A stretch of 5,779 nucleotides of DNA, taken from positions 1 through 5,779 of the forward strand of contig SCSL01000059.1 in assembly GCA_004298405.1 (NCBI GenBank), written 5' to 3'. Source of the DNA: Patescibacteria group bacterium. GTDB taxonomy: Bacteria > Patescibacteriota > Patescibacteriia > UBA9934 > GWF2-40-263. The translations under genes and the position numbers were made by a program. Below are positions 1 through 5,484 of the stretch, one piece after another (the stretch's first letter is position 1; every line of letters begins with the position of its first letter). The notes beneath the pieces were generated by a model. It was not told the origin of the DNA and did no database searches. It saw only the letters and a program-made list of their open reading frames with translations.

Positions 1-99
1 AACGAGGTGATAGAACGTACCATCCAAGAGCTCATCAACGATTCTGACGCATTACAGAGGCTCGTTGGCTACCAATGGATTGTTGAACAATGTGTATAG
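1..99 (+). CDS. C-terminal end of an unidentified protein (5' truncated by window)
   Basis: Frame 1 is open from the first base to a TAG stop at 97-99 and gives 32 residues, beginning NEVIERTIQELIND and ending WIVEQCV. The stretch is acidic and helix-like, with no motif I can name. The stop lies 19 bases before the ATG of the pilin-like gene, on the same strand, so the two could be co-transcribed. If so this might be another pilus or cell-surface gene, but that is inference from position only. It could also be a chance open frame, because only 33 codons are visible. Confidence 0.45.
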   Translation, partial: NEVIERTIQELINDSDALQRLVGYQWIVEQCV

Positions 100-118
100 G
101 TTAATTGGGGATGGTATT

Positions 119-502
119 ATGAAACAGGTCACCTCCCAACAAGGGGCAGTTCTTCTTTTTACCGTGCTCATTATTGGCCTTGCGTCAGTCGCCCTAATGT
201 CTGTTATTGCAACCGCAGGATTAAACAGCTTTGCCGATTCCGAGCAACAAGTTACCTCAATGACGGTGCGAGCTAAACTTTTCGGTTGTTTGAATGAATT
301 GCTTATAGAAATCAATGGTGATCCAGATTTGAATCCAACATCCATTGAAACGTTAGATGCAACGTGTGCCGTATCTTTGGTACAGGAAGGAGGAGATGAC
401 CGCTCAGGGGATATCTCCTTGACAGAGGGGGATATTACACGATCTCTTCATGTTGAAATGAGCGTGAATGGGGTACAACTTACCTCTTTGATTGAGCAGT
501 AA
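119..502 (+). CDS. PilX-like / minor pilin-type membrane-anchored protein
   Basis: 127 residues. I chose ATG at 119 because it puts the hydrophobic helix at the usual pilin position. An upstream TTG at 65 would add 18 residues with no pilin character and would overlap the preceding reading frame. The N-terminus is short and polar (MKQVTSQQG), followed by a hydrophobic helix at about residues 10-35 (AVLLFTVLIIGLASVALMS), as in PilX-type prepilins that begin with a QQG/QRG turn. The canonical Glu5 of major pilins is absent. The globular part has two cysteines (C57 in a GCLNE context, C83 in ATCAV), then a beta-rich tail ending in SVNGVQLTSLIEQ. Paired cysteines and this kind of tail match small pilin-like proteins I know from CPR genomes. 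Likely role: component of a type IV pilus or pseudopilus, anchored in the cytoplasmic membrane. Upstream GGGGATGG at 106-113 is a weak ribosome site. The family-level call is fairly firm; the specific role is not. Confidence 0.7.
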   Translation: MKQVTSQQGAVLLFTVLIIGLASVALMSVIATAGLNSFADSEQQVTSMTVRAKLFGCLNELLIEINGDPDLNPTSIETLDATCAVSLVQEGGDDRSGDISLTEGDITRSLHVEMSVNGVQLTSLIEQ

Positions 503-507
503 CTTAT

Positions 508-634
508 AGACCTTTTCCAAAATAAGCGATTTTGGCTTTCAGGGCACCCAGGTATCGCTTCAACCTACGTTTCAGTAGGTTTTCAGCGATTGCCAGCCCG
601 TTCAAGCCAATCTCATCTTATTTTTAAAAGGTCT
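508..634. repeat. 127-nt long-hairpin element, copy 1 (E1)
   Basis: A long imperfect palindrome in the gap between the pilin-like gene and the tRNA unit. The outer stem pairs 508-516 with 626-634 (AGACCTTTT/AAAAGGTCT). After a small internal loop, AAAATAAG pairs with CTTATTTT. A 1x4 internal loop follows (C on the left, TCAT on the right), then GAT/ATC, TTGGCTT/AAGCCAA, GGGC/GCCC, ATCGCT/AGCGAT and AACCTAC/GTAGGTT. These enclose the loop GTTTCA at 569-574. Short TAT triplets flank both ends (505-507, 635-637), which could be a target-site duplication or chance. It starts five bases after the pilin stop and could be transcribed as that gene's 3' end. The layout is the same as in the copy at 961-1087. 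Confidence 0.8.
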
Positions 635-649
635 TATGTGTATGGAATG

Positions 650-677
650 AAAAAACTGGGTATCAAGCCAGTTTTTG
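650..677 (-). terminator. Intrinsic terminator after tRNA-Phe (bidirectional)
   Basis: On the minus strand, directly after the CCA of tRNA-Phe, AAAACTGG and its complement CCAGTTTT enclose an 8-nt loop and end in a run of six T. Read on the plus strand the same stem is followed by TTTTTG, so it may also stop transcripts coming from the pilin-like gene. Confidence 0.75.
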
Positions 678-752
<75 letters not shown>

Positions 753-799
753 AATTGATTGTTTGAATGGCCAACGACCATGAACGATCGGTTGATATC

Positions 800-842
800 T
801 GTCCTTCGACTCCCCCTCACAGGCTCGGGGTCGCTCAGGACA
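800..842. repeat. REP-like hairpin between the two tRNA genes
   Basis: TGTCC at 800-804 pairs with GGACA at 838-842. Inside, CGAC/GTCG and CCC/GGG continue the stem with small bulges. The TTCGACT...CGCTCAGGACA arms resemble the small 'CTTCGAC...CTCAGGAC' palindromes scattered between genes in many environmental bacterial genomes, here with a longer GC-rich tip. It lies inside the spacer that a joint tRNA-Ile/tRNA-Phe transcript would contain. The REP assignment rests on resemblance only. Confidence 0.55.
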
Positions 843-880
843 TTCGACTACCGTCATAGACAATACACCGGTAGTCGAAT
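842..880. repeat. 12-bp perfect inverted repeat abutting tRNA-Ile
   Basis: ATTCGACTACCG (842-853) and CGGTAGTCGAAT (869-880) form a perfect 12-bp stem with a 15-nt loop. The stem shares its first base with the end of the hairpin at 800-842, so the two form a tandem pair. The other end overlaps the last base of the encoded CCA of tRNA-Ile. In the transcript the hairpin would begin right at the tRNA 3' end and could affect 3' processing or stop transcription. No T run follows it on either strand, so it is not a standard terminator. Confidence 0.7.
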
Positions 881-956
881 GGTGGGTGTGGGAGGACTCG
901 AACCTCCGACCTTTACATTATCAGTGTAACGCTCTAACCACCTGAGCTACACACCC
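880..956 (-). tRNA. tRNA-Ile (anticodon GAU)
   Basis: 77 nt including an encoded CCA. Acceptor stem GGGTGTG/CACACCC, discriminator A. D arm GCTC/GAGC with a 9-nt loop. Anticodon stem TTACA/TGTAA around CTGATAA, giving GAU. T arm GGAGG/CCTCC with loop TTCGAGT. In many bacteria tRNA-Ile(GAU) sits in the 16S-23S spacer. Here it stands outside the 16S unit, beside tRNA-Phe. Confidence 0.97.
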
Positions 957-960
957 GAAT

Positions 961-1087
961 GAGATTGTTTCAAAACTTGCGATCTTCCAACTTACGGGGC
1001 CCCGCCAGATCGTCGCTGTACGTTTCAGTACAGCTCTCTCGCTGGCACCCCGTGCGTTGGAATCTCATCAAGTTTTGAAACAATCTC
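961..1087. repeat. 127-nt long-hairpin element, copy 2 (E2)
   Basis: The outer stem is a perfect 19-bp inverted repeat (961-979 with 1069-1087). A 1x4 internal loop follows (C980 against TCAT 1065-1068), then GAT/ATC, TTCCAAC/GTTGGAA, ACGGGG/CCCCGT, GCCAG/CTGGC and GCTGTAC/GTACAGC. These enclose the loop GTTTCA at 1022-1027. Length (127) and loop offset (61 bases from the left end) equal those of the copy at 508-634. The block CGTTTCAGTA is identical in both at the same offset, AATCTCATC is identical at an offset differing by one base, and most of the stem sequence differs. It lies between a minus-strand promoter and tRNA-Ile, so it is probably transcribed in the tRNA precursor. Confidence 0.85.
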
Positions 1088-1113
1088 TAAATTCTTATCA
1101 AAATGACGGCGTC

Positions 1114-1142
1114 ACTATAACAAAAGGCTTAAAAATGAGCAA
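1114..1142 (-). promoter_or_regulatory. Promoter for the tRNA-Ile/tRNA-Phe unit
   Basis: Minus strand: TTGCTC (-35, 1137-1142), a 17-bp spacer, TATAGT (-10, 1114-1119) preceded by TGT. A GC-rich stretch GACGCCG follows the -10, as is common for stable-RNA promoters. The expected start is near 1107, about 150 nt before tRNA-Ile, so the leader would contain the whole 127-nt hairpin. The -10 is good and the -35 is only partial. Confidence 0.55.
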
Positions 1143-1167
1143 GATAATGCAGAGTAAATTCGAGATA

Positions 1168-1192
1168 GAAAAAGCGGCATAAAATGCCGCTT
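1168..1192 (-). terminator. Intrinsic terminator of the secreted-protein gene
   Basis: On the minus strand, eight bases after the TGA stop of the gene at 1201-2022, AAGCGGCA and TGCCGCTT form an 8-bp stem with a TTTTA loop, ending in TTTTTC. This is a standard rho-independent terminator. It separates this gene from the tRNA promoter just downstream. Confidence 0.88.
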
Positions 1193-1200
1193 GCGTCAGC

Positions 1201-2022
1201 TCATGGAGTGCGGAGCTTGGTGAGCCATGTAGGACGTGCCTGTTGTTGTGGAACCACACGAACTTCGTAGATCAGTCCGTAATAGACCAAGAGTTCAACC
1301 AGGCGTTTTGGATACCGTGGGTCTGTTACATTTTGTCGTTGACCATGAGGGTCAACCACAACAACATGAAGACGATATCCCTTGGAGACCGTGAGGCGCT
1401 GTTCACCTGGTAACAGGAAGTAATTTTTTCCATCCGAGATGACAGCGCGTTTGTCTGGGATCACGGCTTGGCTATCCGAACCGTTCACGAGCACGCGCGC
1501 AAGCCGTCGAAGTGGAACGAGCACTGACGCAGATTGTTGATGACGCGACATCGTGACGATCACAGGATCTGGAATTTGGTAGGCGTGATCGCCAATCCGT
1601 AGGACTTCTGGGAACTGAATGCTCACTCGACCGACTGTTTCGCGCGGGACGCCGATGTGTCGGCGAGCGTCCTGACCCGGTTGCCATGGAATAACGAACT
1701 GAGTCGGTAGCCAGCCCGTGGCTCCTGTCAGTTTCAGGGGGACGATTTGTTCACACACATCCTGATGAAGGACGCGTGGCTGATCCGCATCACGTTGCTG
1801 AAAGCCGTCCGGCATCCACTCATCGAGCGTGTGTGGACTGGTTTGGGTGCATAGTTGCACGAAGTGATCATGGATCGGCAGGGGAACGCCAGGCGCGTCT
1901 TGATCGATGAGCGTCAAGGCAATCCAAAACATCCCGTCGTCCTGCCAGGAAGTTTGAGCCAGGGAAGAGACTGATGTGAGGATGAAGATGACCCAGATCA
2001 GAGAAAGAGCGAGGCGTTTCAT
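1201..2022 (-). CDS. Secreted protein of unknown function
   Basis: 273 residues from ATG at 2022 (complement) to TGA at 1201. I prefer this start to an ATG nine codons upstream because AAGGAA lies 6 nt before it and a clean signal peptide follows at once: MKR, a hydrophobic core at about residues 4-19, and a likely cleavage after SSLA (residue 22). The mature protein has no second clear membrane helix and looks beta-rich in its second half (repeated short V/I strands at about 132-228). Two cysteines (C58, C90) could form a disulfide. The C-terminus is basic (PTWLTKLRTP). I recognise no enzymatic motif or family. It is monocistronic, with its own promoter and terminator, and looks somewhat richer in G and C than the pilin-like gene. 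Likely exported to the periplasm-like space or cell surface; the role is unknown. It could be a lineage-specific CPR protein. Confidence 0.85.
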   Translation of the reverse strand: MKRLALSLIWVIFILTSVSSLAQTSWQDDGMFWIALTLIDQDAPGVPLPIHDHFVQLCTQTSPHTLDEWMPDGFQQRDADQPRVLHQDVCEQIVPLKLTGATGWLPTQFVIPWQPGQDARRHIGVPRETVGRVSIQFPEVLRIGDHAYQIPDPVIVTMSRHQQSASVLVPLRRLARVLVNGSDSQAVIPDKRAVISDGKNYFLLPGEQRLTVSKGYRLHVVVVDPHGQRQNVTDPRYPKRLVELLVYYGLIYEVRVVPQQQARPTWLTKLRTP

Positions 2023-2077
2023 CGAACGTTCCTTTCTTTCGAGACACACTCGAAGGAATCAGTGAGAGGTTAATTTT

Positions 2078-2106
2078 ACTACAACATGAAATTTCCAATT
2101 CGTCAA
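2078..2106 (-). promoter_or_regulatory. Probable promoter of the secreted-protein gene
   Basis: Minus strand: TTGACG (-35, 2101-2106), a 17-bp spacer, TGTAGT (-10, 2078-2083). An alternative -10, TAAAAT, lies at 2073-2078 but would give a 22-bp spacer. TTGACG is also the -35 of the khpA promoter. The start would fall about 50 bases upstream of the ATG at 2022. Confidence 0.5.
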
Positions 2107-2130
2107 CGGAGAGATGTGTATAAATTTCTG

Positions 2131-2186
2131 TTTCTTAGGGGCTTTAGCCCCGTCACGTTCGGAACGCCGCTAAAGCGGCTAAGAAA
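2131..2186. repeat. REP-type double hairpin inside an 8-bp outer stem
   Basis: TTTCTTAG (2131-2138) and CTAAGAAA (2179-2186) close a 56-bp unit that holds two small hairpins: GGGGC-TTTA-GCCCC and GCCGC-TAAA-GCGGC. The two tips are related (TTTA versus TAAA). This is the layout of REP/BIME elements, which in many bacteria are mobilised by REP-associated tyrosine transposases (RAYT, Y1 family). No such transposase is in the window. It sits between the promoter of the secreted-protein gene and the 16S terminator. Confidence 0.75.
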
Positions 2187-2198
2187 AGAATCAGATAA

Positions 2199-2234
2199 CT
2201 AAAACACCTACGCTGTTCAACGTAGGTGTTTTTG
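2199..2234 (-). terminator. Terminator of the 16S rRNA unit (bidirectional)
   Basis: AACACCTACG (2203-2212) and CGTAGGTGTT (2221-2230) form a 10-bp stem with an 8-nt loop. On the minus strand, the direction of the 16S gene, it ends in a run of four T. On the plus strand it ends in TTTTTG. It lies about 165 nt past the 16S 3' end, with no 23S, 5S or tRNA gene before it, so the rRNA transcript probably ends here. Confidence 0.75.
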
Positions 2235-2254
2235 CTCGACTAAATTTTCTCACC

Positions 2255-2285
2255 CTTCTCTTCTATATGATTGCAATGTTTATCC
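2255..2285 (-). other. 16S trailer arm of the rRNA processing stalk
   Basis: Read on the minus strand, these 31 bases are complementary to the leader segment at 3946-3976 with no gap: 26 Watson-Crick pairs, 3 G-U pairs, 2 mismatches. The core TTGCAATCATA is a perfect 11-bp match. Pairing of leader and trailer around 16S is the known substrate of RNase III in bacteria. Position and polarity fit that role. Confidence 0.8.
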
Positions 2286-2306
2286 AAGGTGCTCTTTAGA
2301 GCGATT

Positions 2307-2345
2307 GATCAACGTGCCTGCCGTTAGGCAGGTCAGAGATTGATC
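2307..2345 (-). other. Trailer hairpin with GATCAA/TTGATC and CCTGCC/GGCAGG stems
   Basis: GATCAA (2307-2312) pairs with TTGATC (2340-2345). Inside it CCTGCC and GGCAGG close a four-base loop. It lies between the mature 16S 3' end and the trailer arm of the stalk, so it would be a side branch of the precursor rRNA. Confidence 0.6.
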
Positions 2346-2362
2346 TCGACCTAGAATCAATG

Positions 2363-2383
2363 TTCTTCAGCTGTGCTGAAGAA
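2363..2383 (-). other. 9-bp hairpin just past the 16S 3' end
   Basis: TTCTTCAGC and GCTGAAGAA form a perfect 9-bp stem with a 3-nt loop, 11 nt downstream of the predicted 16S 3' end on the minus strand. Only two T follow the stem directly, so I read it as a precursor processing or protective hairpin rather than a terminator. Confidence 0.6.
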
Positions 2384-2394
2384 AAAGTCCTTAA

Positions 2395-3894
<1,500 letters not shown>

Positions 3895-3896
3895 TG

Positions 3897-3944
3897 TCCG
3901 ACCCGAAGGTCAGACTCTGCTATTTGTGACACAATTACTGTGTC
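3897..3944 (-). other. Two proximal 16S leader hairpins, one with a UUCG tetraloop
   Basis: On the minus strand, TCTGACC-TTCG-GGTCGGA (3897-3914) forms a 7-bp stem capped by the very stable UUCG tetraloop, three bases upstream of the mature 5' end. Before it, GACACA/TGTGTC (3928-3944) forms a 6-bp stem with a 5-nt loop. They fill the space between the leader arm of the stalk and the 16S 5' end. Confidence 0.65.
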
Positions 3945-3945
3945 G

Positions 3946-3976
3946 GAATAAACGTTGCAATCATACAAAAGACAAG
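3946..3976 (-). other. 16S leader arm of the rRNA processing stalk
   Basis: This segment is complementary, base for base over 31 positions, to the trailer at 2255-2285 (26 Watson-Crick, 3 G-U, 2 mismatches). It begins about 50 nt upstream of the mature 16S 5' end. Part of it (3959-3975) can instead pair locally, so the leader probably refolds once the trailer has been transcribed. Confidence 0.8.
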
Positions 3977-4013
3977 TTGTCTTGATGGCTACTTGCAAGC
4001 CATCTGTATGATT
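3959..4013 (-). other. Compact three-way junction in the 16S leader
   Basis: AATCATACA (3959-3967) pairs with TGTATGATT (4005-4013), a 9-bp stem. It encloses two back-to-back hairpins, AAGACA/TGTCTT (3969-3983) and GATGGCT/AGCCATC (3984-4004). Apart from the two hairpin loops, only one base (3968) is left unpaired. The fold uses bases also needed for the leader-trailer stalk, so the two are mutually exclusive. Confidence 0.65.
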
Positions 4014-4016
4014 TGG

Positions 4017-4126
4017 ATCCAGCTAGTAGTCCACCACATTTGTTGGTTGACTATTGATCGAAGCTGTAGGTGCCTAACGGCTTTTCCTTCTTAATCAAGA
4101 CAAATGTCTTCGACTACTAGCTGGAT
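4017..4126 (-). other. Distal 16S leader domain closed by a perfect 15-bp stem
   Basis: ATCCAGCTAGTAGTC (4017-4031) and GACTACTAGCTGGAT (4112-4126) form a perfect 15-bp stem. Inside it are a bulged hairpin with AAGCTGTAGG pairing to CCTAACGGCTT, and AAGACA/TGTCTT, the same hexamer stem as in the three-way junction downstream. It begins about 25 nt after the predicted transcription start. I see no boxA-like antitermination signal that I would trust. Confidence 0.65.
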
Positions 4127-4156
4127 GGAGAAGATTTAGTTGTAATGAGCGCGGGC

Positions 4157-4185
4157 ATTGTATAAAAGGCCGGAAATAGTGTCAA
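4157..4185 (-). promoter_or_regulatory. 16S rRNA promoter
   Basis: Minus strand: perfect TTGACA (-35, 4180-4185), exactly 17 bp, TACAAT (-10, 4157-4162). The start is expected near 4150. The bases after the -10 (GCCCGCGC) form a GC-rich discriminator, a feature of rRNA promoters under stringent control in other bacteria. Upstream of the -35 there is no A/T-rich UP element; the DNA there is G-rich on the plus strand. Confidence 0.9.
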
Positions 4186-4197
4186 TAGAGCGTGTGA

Positions 4198-4220
4198 GGG
4201 GGTTGGGGAGAGGTTGGGGA
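4198..4220. repeat. G-rich direct repeat between divergent promoters
   Basis: GGTTGGGGA occurs twice (4201-4209 and 4212-4220), preceded by extra G. The plus strand carries four G tracts (5, 4, 2 and 4 long), enough for a two-layer G-quadruplex. It lies between the -35 boxes of the 16S and khpA promoters and may be a protein binding site or a structural element. No further evidence in the sequence. Confidence 0.4.
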
Positions 4221-4232
4221 CAGTCTTTTTCG

Positions 4233-4261
4233 TTGACGTTTTGGCTATTTGTGAGTATTCT
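4233..4261 (+). promoter_or_regulatory. khpA promoter
   Basis: TTGACG (-35, 4233-4238), 17 bp, TATTCT (-10, 4256-4261), with the start expected near 4268. This gives khpA a 5' UTR of about 100 nt. It is divergent from the 16S promoter, with 47 bp between the two -35 boxes. Confidence 0.7.
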
Positions 4262-4275
4262 TTGAGAGTTCGTTT

Positions 4276-4329
4276 CCTCGTGTCTTCAGGCGGCTACCCG
4301 TGCTGCCCCGGTCGAGAGACAAGACGAGG
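4276..4329 (+). promoter_or_regulatory. Folded 5' UTR of khpA
   Basis: CCTCG/CGAGG and TGTCT/AGACA form one stem with a 3-nt bulge, and inside it GGCGGC/GCTGCC (one G-U) closes a 7-nt loop. It matches no riboswitch or ribosomal-protein leader that I know. No Shine-Dalgarno stands between this fold and the khpA ATG. It could be a regulatory leader, perhaps a site where KhpA binds its own mRNA, but that is speculation. Confidence 0.45.
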
Positions 4330-4367
4330 GATGACACTTCGAAATTGATAGCATTGCTGAAACAGCT

Positions 4368-4718
4368 ATGGCTGACAAATTCCACGACCAAGAGTTCGTT
4401 GAGTACATCATCCGCGGTATCGTCAATCATCCAGATGACGTTCGAACCGAACGCATCGTTGACGAGCGCGGGGTACTTATCACGCTCCACATCAACCCAG
4501 AAGATATGGGGTATGTGATCGGTCGACAGGGTCAGACGGCTCGTGCGGTCCGCACATTGCTCAAGATCGTTGGCGCAAAGGAAAATGCCCGCGTCAACCT
4601 CAAGATCTATGAGCCAGAAGGATCACGCCGCCCACGTCGCGAAGACCGCGATGAGGCTCCACGTGAGGAATTCCGCGGATCTGATGACGACACGTCTGTA
4701 GATGATCTCGGGATCTAA
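4368..4718 (+). CDS. khpA: KhpA-type single KH-domain RNA-binding protein
   Basis: 116 residues. The first 80 or so form one type II KH domain of the KhpA/YlqC family: the start VEYIIRGIVNHPDDV matches the family's conserved 'v.gIVdhPedV' opening, and the RNA-binding loop is GRQG at residues 52-55 followed by QTARAVRTLL. In firmicutes KhpA pairs with KhpB (Jag) and binds many transcripts, with effects on cell division and elongation; a similar RNA chaperone role is expected here. Residues about 85-116 are a charged, probably disordered tail (RRPRREDRDE, then acidic), longer than in typical KhpA of about 75-80 residues. The ATG has no clear Shine-Dalgarno before it. trmD follows, as in the common rpsP-khpA-rimM-trmD order, but rpsP and rimM are missing here and a terminator stands before trmD. 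Confidence 0.92.
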   Translation: MADKFHDQEFVEYIIRGIVNHPDDVRTERIVDERGVLITLHINPEDMGYVIGRQGQTARAVRTLLKIVGAKENARVNLKIYEPEGSRRPRREDRDEAPREEFRGSDDDTSVDDLGI

Positions 4719-4733
4719 CCTAGAGTGAAATCA

Positions 4734-4766
4734 AAAAATCGACTATCCTAGAGGTAGTCGATTTTT
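4734..4766 (+). terminator. Intrinsic terminator or attenuator between khpA and trmD
   Basis: AAAAATCGACTA (4734-4745) and TAGTCGATTTTT (4755-4766) form a perfect 12-bp stem with a 9-nt loop, ending in five T. The T run stops two bases before the trmD ATG at 4769. The loop contains GAGG (4751-4754), the only Shine-Dalgarno-like bases near trmD, 14 nt from the start, which is longer than usual. It may limit the amount of trmD relative to khpA. Confidence 0.8.
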
Positions 4767-4768
4767 GT

Positions 4769-5467
4769 ATGCGTAAAAAGAAGAAACAATTTGACGTCGT
4801 TACTCTCTTTCCAGAGATCGTCGAGCCCTATGTGGGTGCGTCGATTTTAGGTCGCGCACAGAAAGCGAAACTTATTGTGGTGAAAGCCCATAACCTCCGC
4901 GACTGGACGACAGACAAACATAAGACGGTCGACGATACTCCTTATGGGGGCGGTGCGGGGATGGTAATGAAAGTGGAACCGTTTGAGAAAGCCGTACAGA
5001 CCATAAAGGGCGGAAGGGTCGTAAACGTTTTGAAGAAAAAGAAGACGCGGGTGATTGTCACGGCCGCTTCTGGAAAGACGTTCACACAGCAGGACGCTAG
5101 ACGACTAGTTCAATACGATCACCTTATTTTTTTGTGTGGTCGTTATGAAGGAATCGACCACCGCGTCACCGAACATCTTGCTGACGAGGCGCTGTCGATT
5201 GGAGACTATGTACTCACAGGCGGTGAGCTTCCGGCCATGGTGATGATTGACGCGATTGCGCGCATGGTGCCAGGCGTGATTGAAGCAGAATCGCTTGCGA
5301 GTGAATCGCACACGCAAGAAGGCTTTCTTGAATACCCGCAATATACCAAACCGGAAGACTACAAGGGCTGGAAAGTCCCAGACATCCTCCTCTCAGGGGA
5401 TCACAAAAAAATCGCACAGTGGAGAAAGGTGCAAGCGAAAAAGAAATACCCCCCATCGTTTTCGTGA
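4769..5467 (+). CDS. trmD: tRNA (guanine-37-N1)-methyltransferase
   Basis: 232 residues, full length for the family (about 230-255). TrmD uses S-adenosylmethionine to make m1G37 next to the anticodon of tRNAs reading CNN codons, which prevents +1 frameshifting; it is normally essential. Motifs in order: TLFPE (12-16), SILGRAQ (25-31), the HNLRDWT...KTVDDTPYGGGAGM block (41-65), GRYEGIDHRV (124-133), and the SAM-binding trefoil knot SIGDYVLTGGELPAM (143-157) with DAIARMVPGVI. EYPQYTKP (188-195) and VPDILLSGDHKKIAQWR (203-219) complete the C-terminal domain. Near the catalytic loop the sequence reads SESHTQEG, so Glu179 seems to stand where Asp169 lies in the E. coli and Haemophilus enzymes. 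The N-terminus is unusually basic (MRKKKKQ). No other start is plausible. There is no usual ribosome site and a terminator directly precedes the start. The last codons overlap the downstream terminator. Confidence 0.97.
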   Translation: MRKKKKQFDVVTLFPEIVEPYVGASILGRAQKAKLIVVKAHNLRDWTTDKHKTVDDTPYGGGAGMVMKVEPFEKAVQTIKGGRVVNVLKKKKTRVIVTAASGKTFTQQDARRLVQYDHLIFLCGRYEGIDHRVTEHLADEALSIGDYVLTGGELPAMVMIDAIARMVPGVIEAESLASESHTQEGFLEYPQYTKPEDYKGWKVPDILLSGDHKKIAQWRKVQAKKKYPPSFS

Positions 5468-5483
5468 GCGAGGGGGGCTTTTT
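5449..5483 (+). terminator. trmD terminator overlapping the end of the gene
   Basis: CCCCCC (5449-5454) and GGGGGG (5472-5477), extended by TCG/CGA with a one-base bulge, form a very GC-rich stem that ends in CTTTTTG. The left arm lies inside trmD and encodes the PP of KKYPPSFS, and the stop codon is in the loop. It ends two bases before the convergent purA remnant. Confidence 0.85.
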
Positions 5484-5484
5484 G

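Noticed and set aside
65..118. Upstream TTG start for the pilin-like gene
   Set aside because: It would add 18 residues without pilin character and overlap the preceding frame; ATG at 119 fits the family's short polar N-terminus.
4300..4518. GTG-started plus-strand frame overlapping khpA
   Set aside because: Starts inside the folded UTR and runs out of frame through the KH domain; no protein-like features.
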